A stretch of 64,000 nt of DNA from Rhizobium sp. Leaf262. GTDB lineage: Bacteria; Pseudomonadota; Alphaproteobacteria; Rhizobiales; Rhizobiaceae. The translations under genes were made by a program, and so were the position numbers. Under the pieces are notes generated by a model. It saw only the letters and a program-made list of their open reading frames with translations. It searched no databases and was not told where the DNA came from. The stretch is from assembly GCF_001422245.1 (NCBI RefSeq), contig NZ_LMMM01000004.1, forward strand, positions 194,720-258,719, written 5' to 3'. Every line of letters begins with the position of its first letter. The first letter of the stretch is position 1. Below, piece by piece: positions 37,270-45,086 of the stretch.

Positions 37270-38136
37270 GTGTCGCAGGTCGAGGGGCGACTGGCCATCA
37301 TCGCTGGCAGCGGTTTTCTCCCTTACTATGTCGCGCAGGCCGCGCAGCAGGCGGGAGAAAAGCCCTTCATCATTCGTCTGCTGAATGAAGCTGATCTGGA
37401 TTGGTCCGGGTTCGACAACGTCTCCATCAGTGTTGGTGACGTGTCGAGCCTGGGGCGAGCGCTTTCACAACACGCAATAGACCGTGTCGTGCTGTCCGGT
37501 GGCGTATCGCGCCGACCGGAGTGGCGGGAAATTCGCCCCAATCTCAAGATGATCGCAAAAATGCCGTCCATCATTCGCACGCTGCTTTCGGGCGGCGACG
37601 ATACGGTGCTGCAAATGGTGATCGGACTTATCGAAGCGCAAGGCGCGCGGGTCATTGGAGCCCATGAGATCGCTCCGGCTTTGCTGGCAACGACCGGCCC
37701 ACTCGGAAAACTGACGCCCGGTGAAGAGGACCGCAGGGACATCGCCAAGGGCGCGCAGGCCGCTTTGGCTCTGGGTGCGCTGGATGTCGGGCAGGGCGCG
37801 GTTTCCGTGGGTGGCCGGTTGGTAGCGCTGGAGGGCGTGGAGGGCACAGATGGAATGCTTGCAAGGGTTGCCTCTTTGCGCGCGCAGGGCCGTATTTCCA
37901 GTCGCCGCAAGGGCGTTCTGGTCAAGCTGTGCAAGCCACAGCAGGATATCCGTGCAGACTTGCCGACCATCGGCCCCTCGACTGTCCACAACGCTGCTGA
38001 GGCTGGGCTTGCCGGTATCGCGGTTGAAGCGGGCAGGGCGTTCATTCTGGATCGTGACGCCATGCTGGAAGCCGCGGATGCTGCCGGATTGTTTGTGTGC
38101 GGTATAGATACGGGTCTTGCGGGAGAGATGATGTGA
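37270..38136 (+). CDS. lpxI: UDP-2,3-diacylglucosamine pyrophosphatase LpxI
   Basis: A 288-residue LpxI (DUF1009), the alphaproteobacterial alternative to LpxH. It splits UDP-2,3-diacylglucosamine to lipid X and UMP. Seen: LAIIAGSGFLPYYVAQAA at the N terminus, SGGVSRRPEW, LLSGGDDTVLQMVIGLIE with the active-site Asp pair, and EGTDGMLARVASLR near the C terminus. The start is GTG at 37270, 3 bp after lpxA. The stop overlaps the GTG of lpxB (GTGA). Confidence 0.95.
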   Translation: MSQVEGRLAIIAGSGFLPYYVAQAAQQAGEKPFIIRLLNEADLDWSGFDNVSISVGDVSSLGRALSQHAIDRVVLSGGVSRRPEWREIRPNLKMIAKMPSIIRTLLSGGDDTVLQMVIGLIEAQGARVIGAHEIAPALLATTGPLGKLTPGEEDRRDIAKGAQAALALGALDVGQGAVSVGGRLVALEGVEGTDGMLARVASLRAQGRISSRRKGVLVKLCKPQQDIRADLPTIGPSTVHNAAEAGLAGIAVEAGRAFILDRDAMLEAADAAGLFVCGIDTGLAGEMM

Positions 38137-39329
38137 CAGAAAGCGTGCTGAAGCTGGCGGTGATTGCAGGTGAAGTCTCCGGCGACCTTCTGGGCGCGGA
38201 CCTCGTTCATGCGTTGAAATCGCACTATGGCGGACGCATCGAACTGGTCGGCGTGGGCGGTGAGGGGCTTGAGGCGCAGGGGCTGACATCGCTGTTCGAT
38301 TATTCCGAATTGTCGATCATGGGCTTTACGCAGGTTCTGAAAAAACTGCCGCAGTTGGTGGCGCGCATCAAGGAAACGGCAAACGCGATCATCGCTGCGC
38401 GGCCGGACGTGCTGCTGATCATCGACAGCCCGGATTTTACCCATCGCGTGGCAAAACGAGTCCGCAAGGTGATGCCGGATTTGCCCGTCGTCAACTACGT
38501 CTGCCCCAGCGTCTGGGCCTGGAAGGAAAAGCGCGCTCCGGCGATGGTGGCCTATGTGGATCACGTTCTGGCCTTGCTGCCCTTCGAACCAGAGGCCATG
38601 CGGCGTCTGGGAGGTCCACCCACGACCTTCGTCGGCCACCGCCTGAGTGTCGATGAGGATTTGCTGCGCGTGCGATCATTACGCGCCGAGCGTCCCGCAC
38701 CGCAAGCGGGTGAGCCGAGAACCATTCTTCTTCTTCCCGGTTCAAGGTCCACCGAAACCACGCGCCTTATGGAGCCGCTGAAAGACGCTGCAAGCGCTTT
38801 CGTGGAGCGCAACGGTCCCACACGCTTCGTTTTGCCCACTGTTCCACGGCAGGAAGCCCGGATTCGTGAATTGGCCGCCGCGTGGCCGGACGATACGCGA
38901 CCAGAGATCGGCACGGGTGCGGCATTCAAGTGGCAGGTGTTCGCTGCATCAGATGCCGCTATCGCTGCCTCCGGCACGGTCATCCTCGAACTCGCGCTCG
39001 CCAACGTTCCCGTCGTGTCCGTTTACAAGACGGACTGGATTTTCACCATGCTAAGCCGGCGGATAAAGACATGGACGGGTGCCTTGCCCAACCTGATTGC
39101 CGACTATGCGGTGGTGCCGGAATATATCAACGAAGTGGTTCGCGCCGGGTCTATGCTCCGCTGGGCAGAACGGCTGTCTTCCGACACGTTGCAACGTCGT
39201 GCCATGCTGGAAGGTTTTGCGCTGGTGCAGCAGCGTCTGCGAACTGAGCGCCCACCCGGTGAGGTCGGTGCGGAAATTTTGCTGTCGGTCTATCGCGACA
39301 AAAACGGTGCGATTGACCGTAAGGCTTGA
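38133..39329 (+). CDS. lpxB: Lipid-A-disaccharide synthase
   Basis: A 398-residue GT19 glycosyltransferase that joins lipid X to UDP-2,3-diacylglucosamine. Family sequence: KLAVIAGEVSGDLLGADLVH, LFDYSELSIMGFTQVLKKLP, IDSPDFTHRVAKRVRK, YVCPSVWAWKEKRAPAM, ILLLPGSRSTETTRL and the donor site ASGTVILELALANVPVVSVY. The start is GTG overlapping lpxI by 4 bp. It is the last gene of the lipid A block; accessory DNA begins right after it. Confidence 0.97.
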   Translation: MTESVLKLAVIAGEVSGDLLGADLVHALKSHYGGRIELVGVGGEGLEAQGLTSLFDYSELSIMGFTQVLKKLPQLVARIKETANAIIAARPDVLLIIDSPDFTHRVAKRVRKVMPDLPVVNYVCPSVWAWKEKRAPAMVAYVDHVLALLPFEPEAMRRLGGPPTTFVGHRLSVDEDLLRVRSLRAERPAPQAGEPRTILLLPGSRSTETTRLMEPLKDAASAFVERNGPTRFVLPTVPRQEARIRELAAAWPDDTRPEIGTGAAFKWQVFAASDAAIAASGTVILELALANVPVVSVYKTDWIFTMLSRRIKTWTGALPNLIADYAVVPEYINEVVRAGSMLRWAERLSSDTLQRRAMLEGFALVQQRLRTERPPGEVGAEILLSVYRDKNGAIDRKA

Positions 39330-39469
39330 TGCTGCCAACGCCCAATTTGTGATCGCACACAAAATGATCGCGATTAAAAAACAACCATATTAGCATTTTT
39401 CCAGTGCCGCAGCACCGCTGGGCATTGGATTTTTTGCCCTCCTCAGAATGGCACGCAGCTTGCTTACCA

Positions 39470-39485
39470 ATCTTGTATGCAAGAT
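39470..39485. promoter_or_regulatory. Palindromic operator overlapping the GntR start codon
   Basis: The perfect arms atcttg and caagat flank tatg, and the ATG of the GntR gene (39477) lies inside the palindrome. The core ttgtatgcaa resembles FadR/FCD-class GntR operators (TTGTnnnACAA type). An outer pair gtatg/catac (39475-39493) adds further symmetry. Binding here would block translation initiation and transcription, so negative autoregulation is inferred. Confidence 0.5.
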
Positions 39486-40181
39486 CTACATACATCTCAT
39501 ACTGACCAAAACGCGATAGAATCGGCCATTGTCTCCGCCATTCTGTCAGCGCGCATACGCCCTGGGACGCGCCTGGGTGAAAACCAGCTGGCGGAGATTT
39601 ACGGCGTGTCGCGCACCAAAATCCGCGAGGCGATGATGCGCCTGGTTACTCGCGGCATCGTTCAGGTCAGCCCACGCCGAGGCTGGTTCGTGGTCGAGCC
39701 CTCGGCGGAAGAGGCTGTCCGGGTCTATAAGGCCCGCCGCGTCATAGAATGCGGTTTGCTGCGCACCATGACCATGCTTCCAGCCGCAGGTCGGCAGATA
39801 CTCCTCGATCATCTTGAAGAGGAGAAGCAGGCGATGGCAGTTGCCGACCGGCAGCGGCTGACATGCCTGATGGGCGACTTCCATATTCGCATCGCCGAGA
39901 TTGCCGGAAACGACATCATCATCGATCTGCTGCGCGATCTCACCGCCCGCACGATTTTGATCTCCATGCTCTACCAGTCGGATTTCCACGCCGCGCAATC
40001 GCATGAAGGGCATTGCCGCATCTTCGAAGCGATGGATGCGGGTGACTTCCTGAAAGCGTCTGAACTTGCCGTCACGCATCTGGACGAGGTCGAGACCGGC
40101 CTTGACCTGACGCGGCAGCAAGATCGCCATTTCGAGCTTCGTAATTCCCTTTCCCTCCCTCCACTCCACGCAACTCTCTAG
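39477..40181 (+). CDS. GntR family (FCD domain) transcriptional regulator
   Basis: A 234-residue regulator. The N-terminal winged HTH reads RPGTRLGENQLAEIYGVSRT and REAMMRLVTRGIVQVSPRRG. An FCD effector domain follows, with metal-ligand-like residues in DFHIRIAEIAGND and SHEGHCRIFEAMDAGD. Such regulators sense small carboxylates or amino-acid-derived ligands. The ATG has no Shine-Dalgarno, so the message may be leaderless. Eleven bp separate it from the transporter operon, which it probably controls. Confidence 0.87.
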   Translation: MQDLHTSHTDQNAIESAIVSAILSARIRPGTRLGENQLAEIYGVSRTKIREAMMRLVTRGIVQVSPRRGWFVVEPSAEEAVRVYKARRVIECGLLRTMTMLPAAGRQILLDHLEEEKQAMAVADRQRLTCLMGDFHIRIAEIAGNDIIIDLLRDLTARTILISMLYQSDFHAAQSHEGHCRIFEAMDAGDFLKASELAVTHLDEVETGLDLTRQQDRHFELRNSLSLPPLHATL

Positions 40182-40191
40182 GAGATTTCAG

Positions 40192-40977
40192 ATGTTCAAC
40201 AGACGTGCATTTTTCGCCGCTATCGCCATTGCCGCAAGCGCCAGCTTCGCCGCGCCTGTCTTTGCAGATGCCTTGAGCGACATTTCCTCTCGCGGCACAA
40301 TCCGTGTTGCCGTGCCGCAGGACTTTCCGCCCTTCGGCAGCGTAGGCACCGATATGGCTCCGCGTGGATATGACATCGACGTGGCCAATCTGATTGCCGA
40401 AAAGCTGGGCGTGAAGGCAGAACTGGTACCCGTCACCAGCGCCAACCGCGTTCCCTACCTCCAGACCAACAAGGTCGATCTGGTCATTTCCAGCCTTGGC
40501 AAGAATGCGGATCGTGAAAAGGTCATCGACTTCTCGGTTGCCTATGCGCCTTTCTTCAACGGCGTTTTCGCGCCTGAAAGCGTCAAGATCGAAAAGGCCG
40601 AAGACCTTTCCGGCAAGACCATCGGCGTCACGCGTGGTGCGGTGGAAGATCTGGAACTGACGAAGATCGCCCCTGCGGATGCCACCATCAAGCGCTACGA
40701 AGACAATAACGGCACCATTTCCGCATTCCTTTCCGGTCAGGTCCAGACGGTCGCAACCGGCAATGTGGTTGCCGCTGCCATTCTGGAAAAGAACCCGCCG
40801 AAGCGCCCGGAACTGAAGTTTCTCATCAAGAACTCCCCATGCTTCATCGGTCTTAACAAGGACCAGCCAGCGCTTCTGGAAAAGGTCAATGCCATCATTA
40901 CCGCTGCAAAGGCGGATGGCAGCCTGAACGCCATTGCGCAGAAGTGGCTGAAGACCGACCTGCCGAAGGATATTTGA
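40192..40977 (+). CDS. Amino-acid ABC transporter, periplasmic substrate-binding protein
   Basis: A 261-residue solute-binding protein (SBP_bac_3 family). A signal peptide spans about residues 1-25 (ending APVFA). The mature domain begins IRVAVPQDFPPFGSVGTDMA and contains RGYDIDVANLIAEKLGVKAE and the hinge segment LSGKTIGVTRGAVEDLEL. This cluster binds polar amino acids such as glutamate, glutamine or cystine; the ligand is not predictable. An aggag site lies 7 bp before the ATG. Confidence 0.9.
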   Translation: MFNRRAFFAAIAIAASASFAAPVFADALSDISSRGTIRVAVPQDFPPFGSVGTDMAPRGYDIDVANLIAEKLGVKAELVPVTSANRVPYLQTNKVDLVISSLGKNADREKVIDFSVAYAPFFNGVFAPESVKIEKAEDLSGKTIGVTRGAVEDLELTKIAPADATIKRYEDNNGTISAFLSGQVQTVATGNVVAAAILEKNPPKRPELKFLIKNSPCFIGLNKDQPALLEKVNAIITAAKADGSLNAIAQKWLKTDLPKDI

Positions 40978-41047
40978 GACCGTTTAGAATTCGCGCCTTG
41001 TGGTGATGCGGGGCGCGGTTCCTTATATTTTTTCGAAAGGAACCGTC

Positions 41048-41719
41048 GTGAATTACACTTTCGAATTCGGGTGGCTTCTCGAATATTATCCTGTGATCGT
41101 GAAGGGGGTACTGATTACCCTTCAGCTGATTGCCATCGGTGGTGTGCTCGGAATTGCACTCGGCATTTTCTGCGCATGGGTGCGTGCACTCGGGCCGACT
41201 TGGCTGCGCCCACCCATCGCGCTTTATGTGGAGCTGATCCGTAATACGCCGTTTCTGATCCAGCTGTTCTTCATCTTCTTCGGCCTTCCATCGCTGGGTT
41301 TGCAACTGACGGAGCTGACGGCGGCCAATATCGCCATGGTCGTCAACCTGGGCGCCTATAGCTGCGAAATTATCCGCGCGGGCATTCAGGCAACGCCGAA
41401 GGGGCAATTCGAGGCAGGGGCCAGTCTTGCCATGACGCGGTTTGAAACGTTCCGCCATGTGGTGCTGGTGCCATCGCTGCAACGAATCTGGCCTGCTCTG
41501 TCGTCACAGGTGGTTATCGTCATGCTTGGCTCTTCCGTGGTGTCGCAGATTGCGGCGGAGGATTTGACCTTCGCGGCCAACTTCATTCAGTCCCGCACAT
41601 TTCGCGCCTTTGAAGCCTATATGGTATCGACCGTGATCTATCTTGCGCTGGCCATTCTGCTGCGACAGATATTGCTTGTCATCGGCGGCTTCATTTTTCC
41701 AAGAAGGAGCGCCCGATGA
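41048..41719 (+). CDS. Amino-acid ABC transporter permease (first)
   Basis: A 223-residue HisM/GlnP-type permease with five hydrophobic helices. The conserved EAA loop reads GAYSCEIIRAGIQATPKGQF and EAGASLAMTRFETFRHVVLV, and the family start is GVLITLQLIAIGGVLGI with ELIRNTPFLIQLFFIFFGLP. The GTG at 41048 has aaaggaa upstream. The stop overlaps the second permease (ATGA). Confidence 0.9.
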   Translation: MNYTFEFGWLLEYYPVIVKGVLITLQLIAIGGVLGIALGIFCAWVRALGPTWLRPPIALYVELIRNTPFLIQLFFIFFGLPSLGLQLTELTAANIAMVVNLGAYSCEIIRAGIQATPKGQFEAGASLAMTRFETFRHVVLVPSLQRIWPALSSQVVIVMLGSSVVSQIAAEDLTFAANFIQSRTFRAFEAYMVSTVIYLALAILLRQILLVIGGFIFPRRSAR

Positions 41720-42375
41720 TCGAGTTTTCCACCTGGGATATTCTGCGCAACCTGCTGCTGGCTGCGCGCTGGACGGTGCTGCTATCGCTCGTTTCCTTTA
41801 TCGGCGGTGCAATGGTTGGCCTTCTGCTGCTGTTCATGCGAATTTCGAAAAAGAAGTCGCTGCGGGTTTTCGCCGAATATTATGTCGAGCTGTTTCAGGG
41901 CACACCGCTGCTGATGCAGCTGTTCATCGCCTTCTTCGGGCTTGGGCTGCTGGGTATCGATGTGCCAGCATGGCTCGCCGCCGGTATAACGCTCATTCTC
42001 TGGGCCGCGGCCTTCCTCACCGAGATATGGCGCGGCTGTGTGGAGGCCGTGTCCAAGGGGCAATGGGAGGCATCTGCGAGCCTCGGTATGGGGCGGTTGC
42101 AGCAGATGCGATACGTCATTCTGCCACAGGCGCTGCGCGTCGCCATTCCACCAACCGTTGGCTTTGCCGTTCAGGTCATCAAGGGAACGGCTGTCACGTC
42201 GATCATCGGCTTCGTGGAGTTGTCCAAAGCTGGCACTGTTGTCACCAACGCTACCTTCCAGCCCTTCACCGTCTATGGCCTCGTTGCCCTCATTTATTTC
42301 GCGCTGTGCTGGCCGCTATCGAAGAGCAGCCAGATTCTCGAAAGGAAGCTTAATGTCGCTCATCGAAATCACTGA
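41716..42375 (+). CDS. Amino-acid ABC transporter permease (second)
   Basis: A 219-residue permease of the same family. It has GARWTV-type first helix (LLAARWTVLLSLVSFIGGAM), ELFQGTPLLMQLFIAFFGLG and the EAA loop EIWRGCVEAVSKGQWEASAS. It pairs with the upstream permease, to which it is coupled by ATGA, and its last 23 bp overlap the ATPase gene. The two permeases are distinct in sequence, so the transporter is a heterodimer. Confidence 0.9.
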   Translation: MIEFSTWDILRNLLLAARWTVLLSLVSFIGGAMVGLLLLFMRISKKKSLRVFAEYYVELFQGTPLLMQLFIAFFGLGLLGIDVPAWLAAGITLILWAAAFLTEIWRGCVEAVSKGQWEASASLGMGRLQQMRYVILPQALRVAIPPTVGFAVQVIKGTAVTSIIGFVELSKAGTVVTNATFQPFTVYGLVALIYFALCWPLSKSSQILERKLNVAHRNH

Positions 42376-43084
42376 AGTCCGCAAGAGCTACGGCACGAAC
42401 GAGGTGCTGAAAGGCATCAACCTCGATATCGAGCCGGGTGAAGTCATCGCGATCATCGGCAAGAGCGGTTCGGGAAAATCGACCCTGCTGCGCTGCGTCA
42501 ACGGCCTCGAGACAATCTCATCAGGCGCGATCTCGGTCGCCGGTGCACAGTTTCTGGATGACGAGCTTCATCTTAAAGCCTTGCGTCTGAAAGTCGGGAT
42601 GATCTTTCAGCAGTTCAATCTGTTCCCGCATCTCACCGTCGGCGGCAACGTCATGCTGTCGCAGACGGTGGTGAAGAAGACGCCGAAGGCAGAAGCGGAA
42701 GCACTGGCGCGCAAGATGCTGGAACGCGTGGGTCTGGCGCATAAATTCGATGCTTACCCCGACGAACTCTCCGGCGGCCAGCAGCAGCGCGTGGCCATTG
42801 CCCGTGCGCTTGCCATGCAGCCGACAGCGCTTCTATGCGACGAAATCACCTCGGCTCTCGACCCGGAACTCGTGGCCGAAGTGCTGGCCGTCGTCCGCGA
42901 ACTGGCGGCGGAAGGCATGACACTCGTCATGGTCACCCACGAAATGAAATTCGCCCGAGACGTTTGCTCCCGCGTGGTCTTCATGCACGAGGGCAAAGTC
43001 CACGAAATCGGCCCTCCGGAAGAGGTGTTTTCAGCGCCGAAGACCGCGGAATTGAAGCAGTTTCTGGGTGTGACTGCGCATTGA
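42353..43084 (+). CDS. Amino-acid ABC transporter ATP-binding protein
   Basis: A 243-residue ATPase of the HisP/GlnQ class. Walker A is IIGKSGSGKSTLLRCVNGLE, the Q-loop is IFQQFNLFPHLTV, the signature is ELSGGQQQRVAIARALA, Walker B ends LLCDEITSALDPELV, and the H-loop is MVTHEMKFARD. It closes the four-gene transporter operon and ends 9 bp from the convergent cupin gene. Confidence 0.93.
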   Translation: MSLIEITEVRKSYGTNEVLKGINLDIEPGEVIAIIGKSGSGKSTLLRCVNGLETISSGAISVAGAQFLDDELHLKALRLKVGMIFQQFNLFPHLTVGGNVMLSQTVVKKTPKAEAEALARKMLERVGLAHKFDAYPDELSGGQQQRVAIARALAMQPTALLCDEITSALDPELVAEVLAVVRELAAEGMTLVMVTHEMKFARDVCSRVVFMHEGKVHEIGPPEEVFSAPKTAELKQFLGVTAH

Positions 43085-43093
43085 ATGGTGGGA

Positions 43094-43447
43094 TCAGTCC
43101 AGATTGTCCTGGATGAAAACATCGGTGACGTGGATATCCGTCGTTTCCAACGGACCGGGTCCGAGATTGATATATTTATGAGGAATGTTGGCGGGTCCGA
43201 ACAGGACCTGCCCGGCAGAGGCGCGGATTTCCTCATCTCCAATTGTAAACAGCGCATTGCCCTTTCGCATGATGAAGATTTCATCATAGGGATGTTTGTG
43301 CAGTCCTGTGCCTTTGCCCACCTCGTTCACTGTATAGAACATAACGGAGGCATTCGTTCCGAAAGTGCGTCCTTCAAACTCTCCCTGCCAGAAATCCTCA
43401 CCATCACTCCAGTCTGACCGGTTCAGCACGGCTATCGGCTTTTTCAT
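43094..43447 (-). CDS. Cupin domain protein
   Basis: A 117-residue single-domain cupin. The metal-binding motif is GTGLHKHPYDEIFIMRKGNA (His, His, Glu) with the second part GPANIPHKYINLGPGP. The substrate is unknown. The second of two ATG codons (43447) has ggagg 5 bp upstream. It is convergent with the ABC operon and may act on or sense the transported compound. The gap to gltA carries the gltA terminator. Confidence 0.82.
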   Translation of the reverse strand: MKKPIAVLNRSDWSDGEDFWQGEFEGRTFGTNASVMFYTVNEVGKGTGLHKHPYDEIFIMRKGNALFTIGDEEIRASAGQVLFGPANIPHKYINLGPGPLETTDIHVTDVFIQDNLD

Positions 43448-43503
43448 CATTTCCTCCCAACTAGCGTCTGCCAAAGGATGGCAAGGCAGCAGATTGCAAT
43501 CAA

Positions 43504-43533
43504 TAAAAAAAGCCGGGCGTTGACCCGGCTTTT
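43504..43533 (-). terminator. Rho-independent terminator of gltA
   Basis: The arms aaaagccggg (43508-43517) and cccggctttt (43524-43533) form a perfect 10-bp stem with a 6-base loop; on the minus strand it is followed by tttatt. It lies 24 bp after the gltA stop. Confidence 0.88.
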
Positions 43534-43556
43534 CCATTCGTTCGTTGCTTGCAAGC

Positions 43557-44846
43557 TTAACGCTTGGAAACTGGTGTGTAGTCGCGCTTTGCTTCGCCAG
43601 TGTAGAGCTGGCGTGGGCGGCCGATGCGCTGCTGTGGGTCTTCGATCATTTCGTTCCACTGTGCGATCCAGCCGACGGTGCGGGCGAGAGCGAAGAGAAC
43701 GGTAAACATGGTCGTGGGGAAGCCGAGCGCCTTCAGCGTGATGCCGGAGTAGAAGTCGACGTTCGGATAGAGCTTCTTTTCGACGAAATATGGGTCGGAA
43801 AGGGCGATCTTTTCCAGCTCGAGCGCGACCTGCATGATCGGATCATCCTGGTTGCCGGTGGCTTCCAGCACTTCGTACATCGTCTTCTGCATGATCTTGG
43901 CGCGCGGATCGTAGTTCTTGTAGACGCGGTGGCCAAAGCCCATCAGGCGGAACGGATCGTTCTTGTCCTTGGCGCGGGCGATGTATTCCGGAATACGGTC
44001 AACCGAGCCGATTTCGTTGAGCATGTTGAGCGCGGCTTCGTTCGCGCCACCGTGGGCAGGGCCCCAGAGGCAGGCAATACCGGCTGCGATACAGGCGAAC
44101 GGATTTGCACCGGACGAACCGGCCAGACGAACGGTCGATGTCGATGCGTTCTGCTCATGGTCGGCGTGAAGGATGAAGATGCGGTCCATGGCGCGCGCCA
44201 GGACAGGATCGACCTTGTAGTCCTCGCAAGGCACGGCAAAGCACATGTTGAGGAAGTTGGATGCGTAATCCAGGTCGTTCTTCGGATAAACGAAGGGCTG
44301 GCCGATGTGGTACTTATAGGCCATCGCCGCAATCGTCGGCATCTTGGCGATCATGCGCAGCGAAGCGACCATGCGCTGGTGCGGATCGGTGATGTCGGTC
44401 GAGTCGTGATAGAATGCCGAGAGGGCACCAACCGTGCCGCACATGACGGCCATGGGGTGCGCGTCGCGACGGAAGCCGGTGAAGAAGCGGCTCATCTGCT
44501 CATGCACCATGGTGTGGCGCGTGACGCGGGTGTCGAAATCCTTCTTCTGTGCGGTCGTCGGCAGTTCGCCGTAAAGCAGCAGGTAGCAGGTCTCGAGGAA
44601 ATCGCCCTGTTCAGCCAGTTGCTCGATAGGATAGCCACGGTGCAGAAGAACGCCTTCGTCACCATCGATGTAAGTGATCTTGGATTCGCAAGAGGCGGTC
44701 GAGGTGAAGCCGGGGTCGTAGGTGAAGCTGCCGGTATGCTTATACAGCGTTCCGATATCTACGACCTTTGGTCCGATCGTGCCTTCTCGTACAGGGAGTT
44801 CGACCTTGTTATCGCCGAGTGTCACTGTAGCGCTAGTTTCCGTCAT
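43557..44846 (-). CDS. gltA: Citrate synthase
   Basis: A 429-residue type II citrate synthase (oxaloacetate + acetyl-CoA to citrate). Active-site segments: [20 protein letters not shown] with a catalytic His, [38 protein letters not shown], and [14 protein letters not shown] with the catalytic Asp. A ggaggt site lies just upstream of the ATG. It is convergent with the inserted transporter and cupin block and divergent from comEC. Confidence 0.98.
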   Translation of the reverse strand: MTETSATVTLGDNKVELPVREGTIGPKVVDIGTLYKHTGSFTYDPGFTSTASCESKITYIDGDEGVLLHRGYPIEQLAEQGDFLETCYLLLYGELPTTAQKKDFDTRVTRHTMVHEQMSRFFTGFRRDAHPMAVMCGTVGALSAFYHDSTDITDPHQRMVASLRMIAKMPTIAAMAYKYHIGQPFVYPKNDLDYASNFLNMCFAVPCEDYKVDPVLARAMDRIFILHADHEQNASTSTVRLAGSSGANPFACIAAGIACLWGPAHGGANEAALNMLNEIGSVDRIPEYIARAKDKNDPFRLMGFGHRVYKNYDPRAKIMQKTMYEVLEATGNQDDPIMQVALELEKIALSDPYFVEKKLYPNVDFYSGITLKALGFPTTMFTVLFALARTVGWIAQWNEMIEDPQQRIGRPRQLYTGEAKRDYTPVSKR

Positions 44847-45086
44847 ACCATACCTCCGAAATATGCAGGCGATGCGCGGTGACGCATCAGCCCCGGTTAA
44901 GCGTCAGCGATTTAGCTATATGATCCGAGGCATAATGCCAAGCTATCCAGACGGCAAATTGTGCATTGCGGCACGTCAATATCTCGAAATGGAGCATTTC
45001 TACGGCATGGTGTTTCATTCTAGGTCAATGCTTCCTTAACTCAGCAGGAGGTTGCAATCTTTGTTTTGTGGTTGCAAACTCAATCG

